Origin: Bacteroidota bacterium
Lineage (GTDB): Bacteria > Bacteroidota > Bacteroidia > Chitinophagales > Chitinophagaceae
Assembly (NCBI GenBank): GCA_003175695.1
Contig: PSRA01000230.1
Span: 1-42,249 of the forward strand
Reading direction: 5' to 3'
DNA length: 42,249 bases
Of the stretch, positions 33,909 to 40,607 are shown piece after piece. The position numbers and the translations under genes are program-made. A model generated the notes under the pieces. That model ran no database searches. It worked only from the letters and a program-made list of their open reading frames with translations, and was not told where the DNA came from. Numbering within the stretch: position 1 is the first letter of the stretch; every line of letters begins with the position of its first letter.

Positions 33909-34954
33909 GTCTTTTTTCTGCGCTTGAAGATCTTTTCCAGGTGCAGCTCTTTGAAAGGACTCCAGAAGTTGCCCTCTTCAAAGTGCTCATCCTCTTCTGC
34001 AATATGCCGCTGGCGAGGGTCGATCCAGCTTTTGCACAGATCCAGATAGTCGCACGTCGTCTCGAAGGCAATGCATGAGTTTGTGTTCTGTGGAAAGGCC
34101 GCCATGATCGGACTCTCTTGGGTCTCAATCAGGGCGTGCTTATTGGCTCTGATGTTGTTGATGTAGTAGTGAGTGGTCCAGAGCCACTCCTCAAGGTTGG
34201 TAAGATCTCTCTCGACCGGGATAAAGCGAAAACGCCTTTCACTCCTATGCACGAGTGCCAGATCGACGAGTACCTCCTTAAAAGCCGGACCGATAAGTGC
34301 GTTCGCTGAATAGAGGTATCCGTCAATTTGACTATTGGGAACGTATGACTCCAGAACTGATGTTCTGAAACCGTTGGCTTTAGAGTAGGCAGTAGTGGTC
34401 TTATGCTCAATGAGAGAGATGCGACCATTTCTTCTGATCTTCTTATCGAACCGTCCGACATAAAATAGATTAGGATTGTTCGGGTCGAGTGGAACCGCAA
34501 ATGGTTCTTCCACCGCCAAAAGTTCAATATCACCGTTGAGGAAGAAGTTTTTTCTCTGATCAATGTATTCGAATAGCATATCCATTGCGACTGTCGGAGT
34601 ACGTGGCTCGAGTTGCTTATGAGTCTCAAGATCCATATCGGCAATCCCAGGATACCCATATTCCCCACTCCATGTTTCTTCAAAAGCTACCATTGCCCCT
34701 GCGACAGATGCTTCGATATAGTCTCTGTAAGGCCCAGGACGCTTTGGGATAGATGATCCACGGCCGCAGAAACGCTGCCAGATAACATCCATAGCACGAT
34801 GCCAAGCCGCACCAAAAGCGAGAGCAGGACGAGGAGTACGAGTAACAATACCCCTTTGGTGTCGGTAGTAGAGGTATCGCAGGCATTTACGTGAGTCTTG
34901 GATCGTTGTGTTGTCATAGAGTTCGAGCTCCTGTTTTTTGGTGCGCCTTGACAT
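33905..34954 (-). CDS. PD-(D/E)XK nuclease, Cas4/RecB-like
   Basis: This 349-residue protein has the RecB-family nuclease order: a conserved His in FGAAWH (52), VGRFDKK (Asp170), SLIEHKTT (Glu183, Lys185) and the QxxxY motif SQIDGYLY (Gln209, Tyr213). Cys24 together with Cys294, Cys301 and Cys307 suggests an Fe-S cluster of the AddB/Cas4 type. It would act as a DNA exonuclease making 3' ends for the Sak4-like recombinase encoded nearby. The ribosome site is weak (GAGAAC). No Cas1/Cas2 or CRISPR array is near, so it is a phage recombination nuclease and not an adaptation protein. Confidence 0.85.
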   Translation of the reverse strand: MSRRTKKQELELYDNTTIQDSRKCLRYLYYRHQRGIVTRTPRPALAFGAAWHRAMDVIWQRFCGRGSSIPKRPGPYRDYIEASVAGAMVAFEETWSGEYGYPGIADMDLETHKQLEPRTPTVAMDMLFEYIDQRKNFFLNGDIELLAVEEPFAVPLDPNNPNLFYVGRFDKKIRRNGRISLIEHKTTTAYSKANGFRTSVLESYVPNSQIDGYLYSANALIGPAFKEVLVDLALVHRSERRFRFIPVERDLTNLEEWLWTTHYYINNIRANKHALIETQESPIMAAFPQNTNSCIAFETTCDYLDLCKSWIDPRQRHIAEEDEHFEEGNFWSPFKELHLEKIFKRRKKT

Positions 34955-34963
34955 GTTGTGTTC

Positions 34964-35179
34964 TCAGTCGTCGGTACAGTTGCAGTTGCCAGACGGGGCG
35001 CCGCCAGACAGGTCATCATTCCCGCCACTCCAATTGGCGGCATCTTGGACCTGTGTGTCGCAGCAGCCGTTGCCCGTGTCGTGCTGGCCTGCCGCCGCAT
35101 CGTGGCGCCCTTCACCGCCTTGACCTAGGGCGGGCGAGGCGAACATTACGAGACACAATAGGATAGTAAGGTTACGCAT
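34964..35179 (-). CDS. Small exported cysteine-rich protein
   Basis: This 71-residue protein has a clear signal peptide (MRNLTILLCLVMFASPALG, likely cut before Gln20), then a Gly/Asp/Asn-rich mature part with CC and CNC. The mature protein could be about 50 residues with disulfides or a bound metal. AAGGAGAGGAAG precedes ATG 35179. It follows a membrane micro-protein, a beta-helix protein and the lysozyme in one operon, so an envelope role in lysis or exclusion is possible; this is inference. Confidence 0.65.
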   Translation of the reverse strand: MRNLTILLCLVMFASPALGQGGEGRHDAAAGQHDTGNGCCDTQVQDAANWSGGNDDLSGGAPSGNCNCTDD

Positions 35180-35191
35180 CTTCCTCTCCTT

Positions 35192-35287
35192 TCATAGAGC
35201 TAGATACTGGATAAGCAGAATCGCTAGACAGACAATACCCAGGACGAATAGTGCGATAGTGACATACTTCTCAATCACGTTGACCAT
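35192..35287 (-). CDS. 31-residue membrane micro-protein
   Basis: This ORF of 31 residues has a short polar start (MVNVIEK) and then an uninterrupted apolar helix (YVTIALFVLGIVCLAILL). It overlaps the end of the beta-helix gene by 13 bases and fills the gap before the exported Cys-rich gene. Start could also be GTG 35278. It has the form of a mini-holin or membrane regulator and lies two genes from the lysozyme. The ribosome site is weak, so expression is not certain. Confidence 0.5.
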   Translation of the reverse strand: MVNVIEKYVTIALFVLGIVCLAILLIQYLAL

Positions 35288-35991
35288 CCGCCGTTCTGGG
35301 TGGTGCCATAACTTGAACCAGGCAGCACACTGTTGGCACCACGTCCAGTGGCCACCCCGCCCCCATTGTGGGCGTCGAACTTTCTTCCATAGACAACCCC
35401 CTGATATGTGGGCTGTATCACTTGTATGACTGCATTCTCACTGGCCTGCATAAATGCGTTGGAGAAAGAGGGCGAGTGGCTAGTCACAACACCTGCATAT
35501 CCGAGGAATAGACCTCCCAAAGATGCAGCTACATGTGCCCTTCCACCTCCTATGATGTCATAGTTGCTAGAACATACAACAGTTGCGCATGTATCCACAT
35601 CTATGTGATAATCCGCAGTACGCCCAAAGCGATTGCTGAATAGTTGAACATAAGATGCCCTGGAAATATGTAGACAGTCCAGAGTACCGCCCCAGAATTC
35701 GATCCCTCCAATCTCCATGCGAGCCATATTCACCTCGAGCAGGTGCCACGCAGATGCATCAGGCTTCCATACTGTGGCACCCTGCCCAATGATACGAACA
35801 GTACCGCCTCCGACGAATGGTCCATTTACTCGGACACATTCGTTGTATGCGCTATTTGTAAGATTGAGCGTAACGTTGAAGCCGGACATGTCCACAGTAT
35901 TCTTGACATAATCTAAGGCATATCCGATCGAAGGAAAGCCTCCAACTCCCACTATGTATTGTGTATCACTTACGAGAGTAGAGCGGCTCAT
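35275..35991 (-). CDS. Beta-helix protein, tailspike-like
   Basis: This 238-residue protein has the start of a right-handed beta-helix: a helix GYALDYVKNTVDMSG then repeating strands FNVTLNLTN, GGGTVRIIGQG, MEIGGIEFWGG, VQLFSNRFG. The C-terminus is Gly/Ser-rich. Such folds occur in tailspikes and polysaccharide lyases of phages. It lies on the early strand, 4 bases after the lysozyme gene, away from the tail genes. GAGGTGA precedes ATG 35991. It may be a host-glycan-directed enzyme or a small appendage protein; no catalytic residues can be assigned. Confidence 0.65.
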   Translation of the reverse strand: MSRSTLVSDTQYIVGVGGFPSIGYALDYVKNTVDMSGFNVTLNLTNSAYNECVRVNGPFVGGGTVRIIGQGATVWKPDASAWHLLEVNMARMEIGGIEFWGGTLDCLHISRASYVQLFSNRFGRTADYHIDVDTCATVVCSSNYDIIGGGRAHVAASLGGLFLGYAGVVTSHSPSFSNAFMQASENAVIQVIQPTYQGVVYGRKFDAHNGGGVATGRGANSVLPGSSYGTTQNGGWST

Positions 35992-35995
35992 TTTG

Positions 35996-36472
35996 TCACC
36001 TCATGGATTTATAGTAAAGGGCAAGTTCACGCTTCCTTCTGGCTAGTAATGCGGGACTATGATACATATGCCCGTTAACATCCGTCTCACAGTTCCATGC
36101 CTCCCACGCTGGCATGATCCGATCAGCATCTTCGGGTGGGCGAAGTACCCTACATACAGTCGAGGTAGCGAAGGCTTCTGTTCCGATGTTGAAGATCAAC
36201 GAGACAACGGCATCATACTCGTTCTGTGCCATCGTCCGCCAGGGTGTAATATTGACCGAGATACACATCTCACAATGCCTTACGTCATCTCGAAGCCATT
36301 CGAGAGCCTGAGCTATTGTGATCTGTGGGAACTGTGTAAGAGGAACATACTTCACATGCGTAAGAAGATGTCCTACACCCTGCGTAGCATATCCTTCATT
36401 ATCATAGTAGGCTATAAGATTGAAGCCTTCCTGATCCATAAGGAACTTTAGACCACTGTCACTTGTTTGCAT
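35996..36472 (-). CDS. Lysozyme (T4-type, GH24 endolysin)
   Basis: This 158-residue muramidase cuts the peptidoglycan glycan chain to lyse the host. The T4-type triad has exact spacing: Glu15 (QEGF), Asp24 (YYDNEG) and Thr30 (ATQGVGH), that is E-x8-D-x5-T, with Gly-His following. No signal peptide or SAR-type anchor is present, so it needs a holin. AGGAGAAGAACA precedes ATG 36472. It is followed by the beta-helix gene and two small envelope genes on the same strand. Confidence 0.92.
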   Translation of the reverse strand: MQTSDSGLKFLMDQEGFNLIAYYDNEGYATQGVGHLLTHVKYVPLTQFPQITIAQALEWLRDDVRHCEMCISVNITPWRTMAQNEYDAVVSLIFNIGTEAFATSTVCRVLRPPEDADRIMPAWEAWNCETDVNGHMYHSPALLARRKRELALYYKSMR

Positions 36473-36932
36473 TGTTCTTCTCCTTGATGGGGCGCCATCC
36501 TATCTGAGTGACCTTTTCTTCGCCTGGAGCGCCCAGCATGTTTTCCCAACGCTCTAGAATCTCAAAAGCCTCTGGTTTTTCTTTTACAAGAGTATCCATA
36601 GGCTGCCACTCTTTCTCCTCTCCGCTGGCGGCGAGGGCGGCCCGTTCCGTATGGATGCAATCGCCGGAACTAACACAGTCTCCATTAGGCAGCGTGTAGC
36701 AGCCATTTTCATCAGTTACGTTCCCCAGTAACTCATCAACCTTTCTGACCACGCTGACATCGGAGCTATTGTTCTGTATCCACTCCAGCCCCTCCCTCGC
36801 CCTAGCGAGAGCTGCTTCGGCGGCACAAAGCTGCTTATGTAGATCACTAGCTCTATCTCCAGCCGTCTTCCACCAAGACCAGAGTTGTTCTTTGGTCCAA
36901 CAGTTGGGAGGCTTATCATCTATCTCGCTCAT
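36459..36932 (-). CDS. Hypothetical protein
   Basis: From ATG 36932 (GGAGGGTAGT upstream) this is a 157-residue protein; an earlier in-frame start at 36950 has a poorer site. It has an N-terminal helix with Trp (WTKEQLWSWWKTAGDRA), a helical Ala/Arg stretch (AAEAALARAREGLEW), and a middle Cys cluster (CYTLPNGDCVSSGDC). It ends with EEKVTQIGWRPIKE. It overlaps the lysozyme start by 14 bases. No family recognised. Confidence 0.6.
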   Translation of the reverse strand: MSEIDDKPPNCWTKEQLWSWWKTAGDRASDLHKQLCAAEAALARAREGLEWIQNNSSDVSVVRKVDELLGNVTDENGCYTLPNGDCVSSGDCIHTERAALAASGEEKEWQPMDTLVKEKPEAFEILERWENMLGAPGEEKVTQIGWRPIKEKNNANK

Positions 36933-36955
36933 ACTACCCTCCACAGCCATATAGT

Positions 36956-36986
36956 GAGACAGCCCACCTACATGGCAGGCTGTCTC
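36956..36986 (-). other. Intergenic inverted repeat
   Basis: GAGACAGCC (36956-36964) and GGCTGTCTC (36978-36986) are perfect 9-base arms around 13 bases. It lies between two hypothetical genes on the minus strand. No T-run follows, so it is not a simple terminator; it could be an RNA hairpin or operator. Confidence 0.55.
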
Positions 36987-36995
36987 CCTCTATGG

Positions 36996-37172
36996 CTATT
37001 CCGGAATAGGAACAGCCGCTTCACGCCTCTTCTCGGCGTGGCGCTCACAGAGATGGGTCATACCCCCGGGCGTGTCCCAATGCTCTGTGGCTGCTTCGAG
37101 GCCCTCGTCGTAGAAGAAACAGTCTTCACACATAAGGTGAGGACCATTTTCATCGAACTGGACAATCATCAT
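36996..37172 (-). CDS. Small putative zinc-binding protein
   Basis: From ATG 37172 this is a 58-residue acidic protein; GGAGGAAGAG directly precedes it, which favours this start over the ATG four codons upstream. CEDC, then HLCERH about 23 residues later, could bind zinc. It overlaps the preceding micro-protein gene by 4 bases (ATGA on the minus strand). No family recognised. Confidence 0.6.
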   Translation of the reverse strand: MMIVQFDENGPHLMCEDCFFYDEGLEAATEHWDTPGGMTHLCERHAEKRREAAVPIPE

Positions 37173-37249
37173 CTCTTCCTCCATTCAGATACAAGGATCC
37201 AAAAGACACACCCTATACCGAGTGTGTCTATGATGAGCATCCAGATCAT
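37169..37249 (-). CDS. 26-residue membrane micro-protein
   Basis: The ORF has 26 residues, an apolar helix (IWMLIIDTLGIGCVFWILV) and a short basic end (SEWRKR), a typical topology with the tail in the cytoplasm. ATG 37249 overlaps the stop of the HTH gene (ATGA), and its own stop overlaps the start of the next gene, so it is translationally coupled on both sides. The role is unknown. Being real is supported by coupling and composition only. Confidence 0.45.
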   Translation of the reverse strand: MIWMLIIDTLGIGCVFWILVSEWRKR

Positions 37250-37566
37250 GGGAATCCAATCACCTGCGTCGTGATCCCCATAGCCTTGCAGAATGCAAGA
37301 AGAGATGTTACACTCTGCTTGCGGACGAGGACAAGATAGCAGGCAATCTCATCTGTCTCGCGCCTCTCGAGCCTATTAAGAGCCGTAATAGCTATTTCTA
37401 CACTGAGAGGCATATCGTCCTTGGCAAGCCATCCTCGAATGCCACTATCTGTGACACCGAGGTTGTCTGCTGCCTCTCTAATTGAGAGTTTGTGCTGCTC
37501 GATATAGGCACGAAGAAGACCAGAGCCTGTACGCTTGAATACGTGCTTCTTACGCTCTTCGGACAT
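37246..37566 (-). CDS. Helix-turn-helix regulator
   Basis: From ATG 37566 (AAAGGAACAAGAAG upstream) this is a 106-residue protein. The open frame extends upstream through an unrelated overlapping gene, so the longer start is rejected. The HTH is LSIREAADNLGVTDSGIRGW (about 27-46). The C-terminal part is apolar and helical (VTSLLAFCKAMG). It may be a transcription regulator of the early genes; the target is unknown. Confidence 0.7.
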   Translation of the reverse strand: MSEERKKHVFKRTGSGLLRAYIEQHKLSIREAADNLGVTDSGIRGWLAKDDMPLSVEIAITALNRLERRETDEIACYLVLVRKQSVTSLLAFCKAMGITTQVIGFP

Positions 37567-37600
37567 CTTCTTGTTCCTTTCTATGTCGTTGTCCGGTTGG

Positions 37601-37771
37601 TCAGTCAAGGTATTCGAACGTAATCCGAATGCCCTTGGGCGGAGGGTTTGGAAGATCGAACTTCCTGAGGTAGATAGATCCCACAAAGTCGCCCTCGTCT
37701 TCTTTGTAGACTTCCTTGTTCCTAGTAGACTTGTCCCAGGTAACAACCACGCTTTTCGTTTTGTCTGACAT
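37601..37771 (-). CDS. Hypothetical small protein
   Basis: This is a 56-residue protein with start ATG 37771 and AGAGGTAATAG upstream. The sequence has SVVVTWDKSTRNKEVYKE and the beta-rich end VGSIYLRKFDL...KGIRITFEY. It fills the gap between the 91-residue gene and the HTH gene. The overlapping longer frame is less convincing. No family recognised. Confidence 0.6.
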   Translation of the reverse strand: MSDKTKSVVVTWDKSTRNKEVYKEDEGDFVGSIYLRKFDLPNPPPKGIRITFEYLD

Positions 37772-37803
37772 TCTATTACCTCTTATTGCTGGTTGCTAGT
37801 AAT

Positions 37804-37820
37804 CGTCCCACGGTGGGACG
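37804..37820. repeat. 17-bp palindrome, copy 5 (CGTCCC-ACGGT-GGGACG)
   Basis: Exact arms CGTCCC and GGGACG, with full symmetry GTCCCAC-G-GTGGGAC. It is the only copy between genes, directly after the stop codon of the 91-residue gene and 33 bases before the next start. Confidence 0.85.
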
Positions 37821-37821
37821 G

Positions 37822-38097
37822 CTACTCGGGGGCTATTTCCTCCTTTCCTTCATTGATCTCAGTTATGTCATCTTCATGAGCTCGAAGACCTTGCTCGTAT
37901 CCTGCATGAAAAGACTCATTGCGAATGTCCCAGATGAAGGACATAAGAGCCTCTTGGTCTTCCGCCCTGATATCGAGTCCAAGATCTTTGAACTTGGTGA
38001 ACACGTCACTCTCAAACTCTTCCTTGGCCATGTCTTCAAGGGTATTGCCAGGGATATCACTGACGGATACGCCGGGCGGTAGGTTGTCGTTGCTCAT
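37822..38097 (-). CDS. Hypothetical acidic protein
   Basis: This 91-residue protein is acidic (MAKEEFESDVFTKFKDLG, GLRAHEDDITEINEGKEE), probably helical. AGGAGATAG precedes ATG 38097. It begins 3 bases after the winged-helix-like gene. No family recognised; an early acidic protein of this kind could be a host-takeover factor, which is speculation. Confidence 0.65.
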   Translation of the reverse strand: MSNDNLPPGVSVSDIPGNTLEDMAKEEFESDVFTKFKDLGLDIRAEDQEALMSFIWDIRNESFHAGYEQGLRAHEDDITEINEGKEEIAPE

Positions 38098-38100
38098 ATT

Positions 38101-38343
38101 CTATCTCCTTTTCCAAGCATAGACAAGACGATGAAGCCTTTCTAGGCCCTTCTTAGTAGTCACAAATCTATTCTTGTGCTGGCGCATAAAACCTCGGCGG
38201 ACCATCCGCCAACATGCGGATGCGATGAGCCCGGGGCGCTTGTCAATGCTTGTCTGAGGAAATCCAGCCTTGCCTTTGAAGGATTGGCTGCCATGGAATA
38301 GAACTTCACATTCCGCTTCCACTAACTGTCCTATACTAGGCAT
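38101..38343 (-). CDS. Small winged-helix-like protein
   Basis: This 80-residue basic protein ends with ACWRMVRRGFMRQHKNRFVT then TKKGLERLHRL, like the wing and last helix of winged-helix domains (an R-Y/F-x-L/V-T-x-K-G pattern). ATG 38343 overlaps the preceding gene by 8 bases. Likely DNA-binding; target unknown. Confidence 0.6.
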   Translation of the reverse strand: MPSIGQLVEAECEVLFHGSQSFKGKAGFPQTSIDKRPGLIASACWRMVRRGFMRQHKNRFVTTKKGLERLHRLVYAWKRR

Positions 38344-38767
38344 ATTGTTTCACCTTCTTGTATATGTTGACAAGAGTTCTATGCTGCCTCATTGTTAGAG
38401 GAAGTTCTGCATCTAGACGATCAATAATGCTTTTAAGAAATCCCTTCTCCCATTCTGACAAATACTGCTGATATGTATCACAGATGTCAGCCATCTGAAG
38501 ATCTGATATTTCTTCTTCAGGATTAGGATCTGGATTCCTATAATAATTCCCAGATTGATAAAATCCTTCTTCCCATGGATACTTAGCATGGGCGTATTCT
38601 TTCTGCTTCTGCTTTACATTAACAGAAATAACATCCTCCCAAGTCAGACCCGCCTTCTTGAGCATGTCATTGGCCATCTTGCCAGCATTAGCCCTTTCGC
38701 CGTCAAATGAAGAGCCAAGCATGCCAAGAAGACGGATCAATCTATCTTTCCATGCCTGGTCAGGCAT
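38336..38767 (-). CDS. Hypothetical protein, DUF2786-like N-terminus
   Basis: This 143-residue protein has RLIRLLGMLGSSFDGERANA then MANDMLKKAGLTWEDVI, similar to a DUF2786 helical unit found in phage and bacterial proteins. The rest is charged and helical. The start ATG 38767 has AAAGGA very close. It overlaps neighbours by 8 bases on each side. Function unknown. Confidence 0.6.
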   Translation of the reverse strand: MPDQAWKDRLIRLLGMLGSSFDGERANAGKMANDMLKKAGLTWEDVISVNVKQKQKEYAHAKYPWEEGFYQSGNYYRNPDPNPEEEISDLQMADICDTYQQYLSEWEKGFLKSIIDRLDAELPLTMRQHRTLVNIYKKVKQYA

Positions 38768-38951
38768 TCCTTTTAGACCTGATTGGTGTTAGCACCAACT
38801 GGATGTCTTCCACTGAGGGTGGCGTTCCTACTCGCTTGATATAATCCCAGGCATCTAACGCCCCCATGCCATAAACCAGGCGCAGAAAGCGCCAGTAATC
38901 GTGCTTACCAAGACCTAACGCTGTTGCTGGCCTGTTGCTGTGTGTCATCAT
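38760..38951 (-). CDS. Hypothetical small protein
   Basis: From ATG 38951 (GGAGGAACAAG upstream) this is a 63-residue basic protein with GLGKHDYWRFLRLVYGMG and a VEDIQLVLTPIRSKR end. A longer frame upstream overlaps the next gene and is rejected. It overlaps the DUF2786-like gene by 8 bases. No family recognised. Confidence 0.55.
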   Translation of the reverse strand: MMTHSNRPATALGLGKHDYWRFLRLVYGMGALDAWDYIKRVGTPPSVEDIQLVLTPIRSKRNA

Positions 38952-38965
38952 CTTGTTCCTCCATG

Positions 38966-39166
38966 TCAGGCATCTAGTTCGATCTTCCATGAGGCCAAAG
39001 AGCCGCCGCCCCCATGATAGGCTTTGCCCTGCTCGAGCTTGCCTTTGATCTTCCACTCTTCTGTCTTAGAAATCTGGTTCAATTCCAGAAAGTTGGCGAA
39101 CCTCGTATAGACAACGATGCCCTGCACTGTGAGACGCACCATTGAGTCGTCTTCTACATTAGCCAT
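38966..39166 (-). CDS. Hypothetical small protein
   Basis: This 66-residue protein has alternating beta-like and charged parts (MVRLTVQGIVVYTRF, KTEEWKIKGKLEQGKA). GGGAGGCAACAAAT precedes ATG 39166. It overlaps the end of the 52-residue basic gene by 8 bases. No family recognised. Confidence 0.6.
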   Translation of the reverse strand: MANVEDDSMVRLTVQGIVVYTRFANFLELNQISKTEEWKIKGKLEQGKAYHGGGGSLASWKIELDA

Positions 39167-39317
39167 ATTTGTTGCCTCCCTTAATTGCGGCTATTACACT
39201 GTCAAACCCTAGCTTAGAGCGCTTAGGCTTATCTTGGGGGCGCTCCGCTTCCATACGCTCGAGGAGTCGCTGACGTGGGCTCTTTGTCGCACGACCACTC
39301 TTGCGATGCTTCCTCAT
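39159..39317 (-). CDS. Small basic hypothetical protein
   Basis: This ORF of 52 residues has a strongly basic N-terminus (MRKHRKSGRATKSPRQR) and a helical end (SVIAAIKGG). ATG 39317 lies just after the end of the 67-residue gene; its last codons overlap the next gene and contain that gene's ribosome site. It fills an otherwise empty 156-base gap. Expression is not certain. Confidence 0.5.
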   Translation of the reverse strand: MRKHRKSGRATKSPRQRLLERMEAERPQDKPKRSKLGFDSVIAAIKGGNKYG

Positions 39318-39322
39318 GCCTG

Positions 39323-39526
39323 TCACAATCGCCCATCCATGCGTCTAATAATGAGTTCGATTTCAAGACGATCTAATAAATCCTGCGCCGTCAGTTGGGA
39401 GCCCGCCTTGATAGGCGCTACGCCACTCTTAATCCTCCGAATATCGAAGAGTATTTTTGACAAGGGCAATTCCGAGATGGGAACTCGTATCCCTGTCCGC
39501 TTATTTCTGACGTAATAGTCTCTCAT
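39323..39526 (-). CDS. Hypothetical small protein, probably leaderless
   Basis: This 67-residue basic protein (RDYYVRNKRTGIRVP, TAQDLLDRLEIELIIRRM) starts at ATG 39526. There is no ribosome site; the promoter at 39533-39561 puts the expected transcription start at or within a base or so of the ATG, so the mRNA may be leaderless. It is the first gene of the next minus operon after a terminator. No family recognised. Confidence 0.6.
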   Translation of the reverse strand: MRDYYVRNKRTGIRVPISELPLSKILFDIRRIKSGVAPIKAGSQLTAQDLLDRLEIELIIRRMDGRL

Positions 39527-39532
39527 TCAAAT

Positions 39533-39561
39533 ATTGTGCCATACATCATTTGGCATGTCAA
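39533..39561 (-). promoter_or_regulatory. Sigma70-type promoter
   Basis: TTGACA (39561-39556) and CACAAT (39538-39533) are 17 bases apart on the minus strand, with TATGG next to the -10 box. It lies directly downstream of the intrinsic terminator and so restarts transcription. Confidence 0.55.
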
Positions 39562-39602
39562 GCCAAGATAAAAAGAAAAGAGCCCCCTTGCGAGGGCTCT
39601 TT
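39560..39602 (-). terminator. Intrinsic terminator
   Basis: On the minus strand AAAGAGCCC (39602-39594) pairs perfectly with GGGCTCTTT (39585-39577), with an 8-base loop, followed by TCTTTTTATCTT. It ends the unit of the 135-residue gene. Confidence 0.85.
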
Positions 39603-39663
39603 CCCAGCTATGACACGCCCCACTGCCTTTGTGATCTCAAAGGCGAATGGCTTTGCACATAGC

Positions 39664-40071
39664 CTAGGCGTGCGCGGCCTTCTTCTCCTTGCCGCCGCCA
39701 GCGATCCCAGTGAGCTGGGCCAGCAGCGCAGCCTTCTGATCGGCAGGCATCTTGGCGAACTGATCCGCCAGCTTTTCCTGTGGAGACTTGCCGCGAACCT
39801 TCAGACCAGGCTTGTACTTGTTGACGGCGTCCTGGATCTCCTTGTCCGACTTGCCATCAGCCATGCCCTTGCGAGCAACTGCCTGGACATTGATCGTCAG
39901 AGCAGAGCGAAGATGTGCAACACAAATCTGCTCGCCGAACTTCTCGACCATTCCCTTCAGAGTGTCGGGGCAGTCCCAGTTGACAGACACCTGTCTGTCT
40001 GTGGCCCGATATCCCTCTTTGCCCTTCTCAGAGTCTGGCGACTTCGGTAACGTGGTCTTGATCGTAAGCAT
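39664..40071 (-). CDS. Hypothetical protein with its own promoter and terminator
   Basis: From ATG 40071 (AAGGAGG upstream) this is a 135-residue protein. The first part (VSVNWDCPDTLKGMVEKFG, then CVAHLRSALTINVQAVARKG) is mixed, and the second is Lys/Ala/Gln-rich and helical (QEKLADQFAKMPADQKAALL). Unlike its neighbours it has a strong promoter immediately upstream and a strong terminator immediately downstream, so it is probably expressed at high level as a single-gene transcript. It may be a nucleic-acid-binding early protein, but no family is recognised. Confidence 0.65.
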   Translation of the reverse strand: MLTIKTTLPKSPDSEKGKEGYRATDRQVSVNWDCPDTLKGMVEKFGEQICVAHLRSALTINVQAVARKGMADGKSDKEIQDAVNKYKPGLKVRGKSPQEKLADQFAKMPADQKAALLAQLTGIAGGGKEKKAAHA

Positions 40072-40115
40072 TTGATGCCTCCTTAGTGGCATGATGTTAA
40101 ATATGACGGTCCAAC

Positions 40116-40145
40116 ATCATATGGGCATAGTCGCGGGCGTGTCAA
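40116..40145 (-). promoter_or_regulatory. Sigma70-type promoter
   Basis: TTGACA (40145-40140) and TATGAT (40121-40116) are 18 bases apart on the minus strand. The start site would be near 40109, in front of the AAGGAGG of the 135-residue gene. Confidence 0.7.
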
Positions 40146-40468
40146 TTCATTTTTTGCTTAGGCGGCGCTTCTTTCTGTGACATTGTTGCGGCATCGGTGT
40201 CGAGACCTAGCACACATCTCATTATGTCGTTCAGAAGTTGGTTGTTCATAAACCAGGCGGTTACGATATTCCCCTTTGTGGGATATCTTGACAGGATGCT
40301 AGACATAACAAGAGTCATGGCACTATCAAATAGTGCAACATCCTCTGCCTCTACATATCTTGCAAGGATGGGGAGAATAACATCTCTTATCTCGACATAC
40401 AACTTGCCAAGATTCCCCTCACCTTCATAGGCTGCTTGCAACTTCTCTGGATCAATCGGGACGTGCAT
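40142..40468 (-). CDS. Hypothetical helical protein
   Basis: From ATG 40468 (AGGAGCGAGAA upstream) this is a 108-residue protein; an earlier start at 40495 is possible. It is mainly helical (GKLYVEIRDVILPILARYVE, DSAMTLVMSSILSRYP). It overlaps the previous gene by 17 bases. No family recognised. Confidence 0.6.
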   Translation of the reverse strand: MHVPIDPEKLQAAYEGEGNLGKLYVEIRDVILPILARYVEAEDVALFDSAMTLVMSSILSRYPTKGNIVTAWFMNNQLLNDIMRCVLGLDTDAATMSQKEAPPKQKMN

Positions 40469-40607
40469 TTCTCGCTCCTGTTGGGACGATTTCAAGGAAT
40501 GTACCAGATATCTCTCTCAGATGGGGCAAGATTGCCCTTCGAAGCATACTACCAACAGCCCCATCTGACACAGCATGAAGGGTGCTCAATGTAATAGTGA
40601 AGCTCAC
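40452..40607 (-). CDS. Hypothetical small protein
   Basis: From GTG 40607 this is a 51-residue protein: AAGGCGGCAA is its ribosome site, and GTGA overlaps the stop of the HTH gene. An upstream in-frame ATG at 40634 has no good site. The sequence is SFTITLSTLHAVSDG then MLRRAILPHLREISG. No family recognised. Confidence 0.5.
   Translation of the reverse strand: MSFTITLSTLHAVSDGAVGSMLRRAILPHLREISGTFLEIVPTGARNARPD

Noticed and set aside
33905-34954. CRISPR adaptation protein Cas4
   Set aside because: No repeats, spacers or Cas1/Cas2 genes are seen; the recombination neighbours explain the nuclease better.
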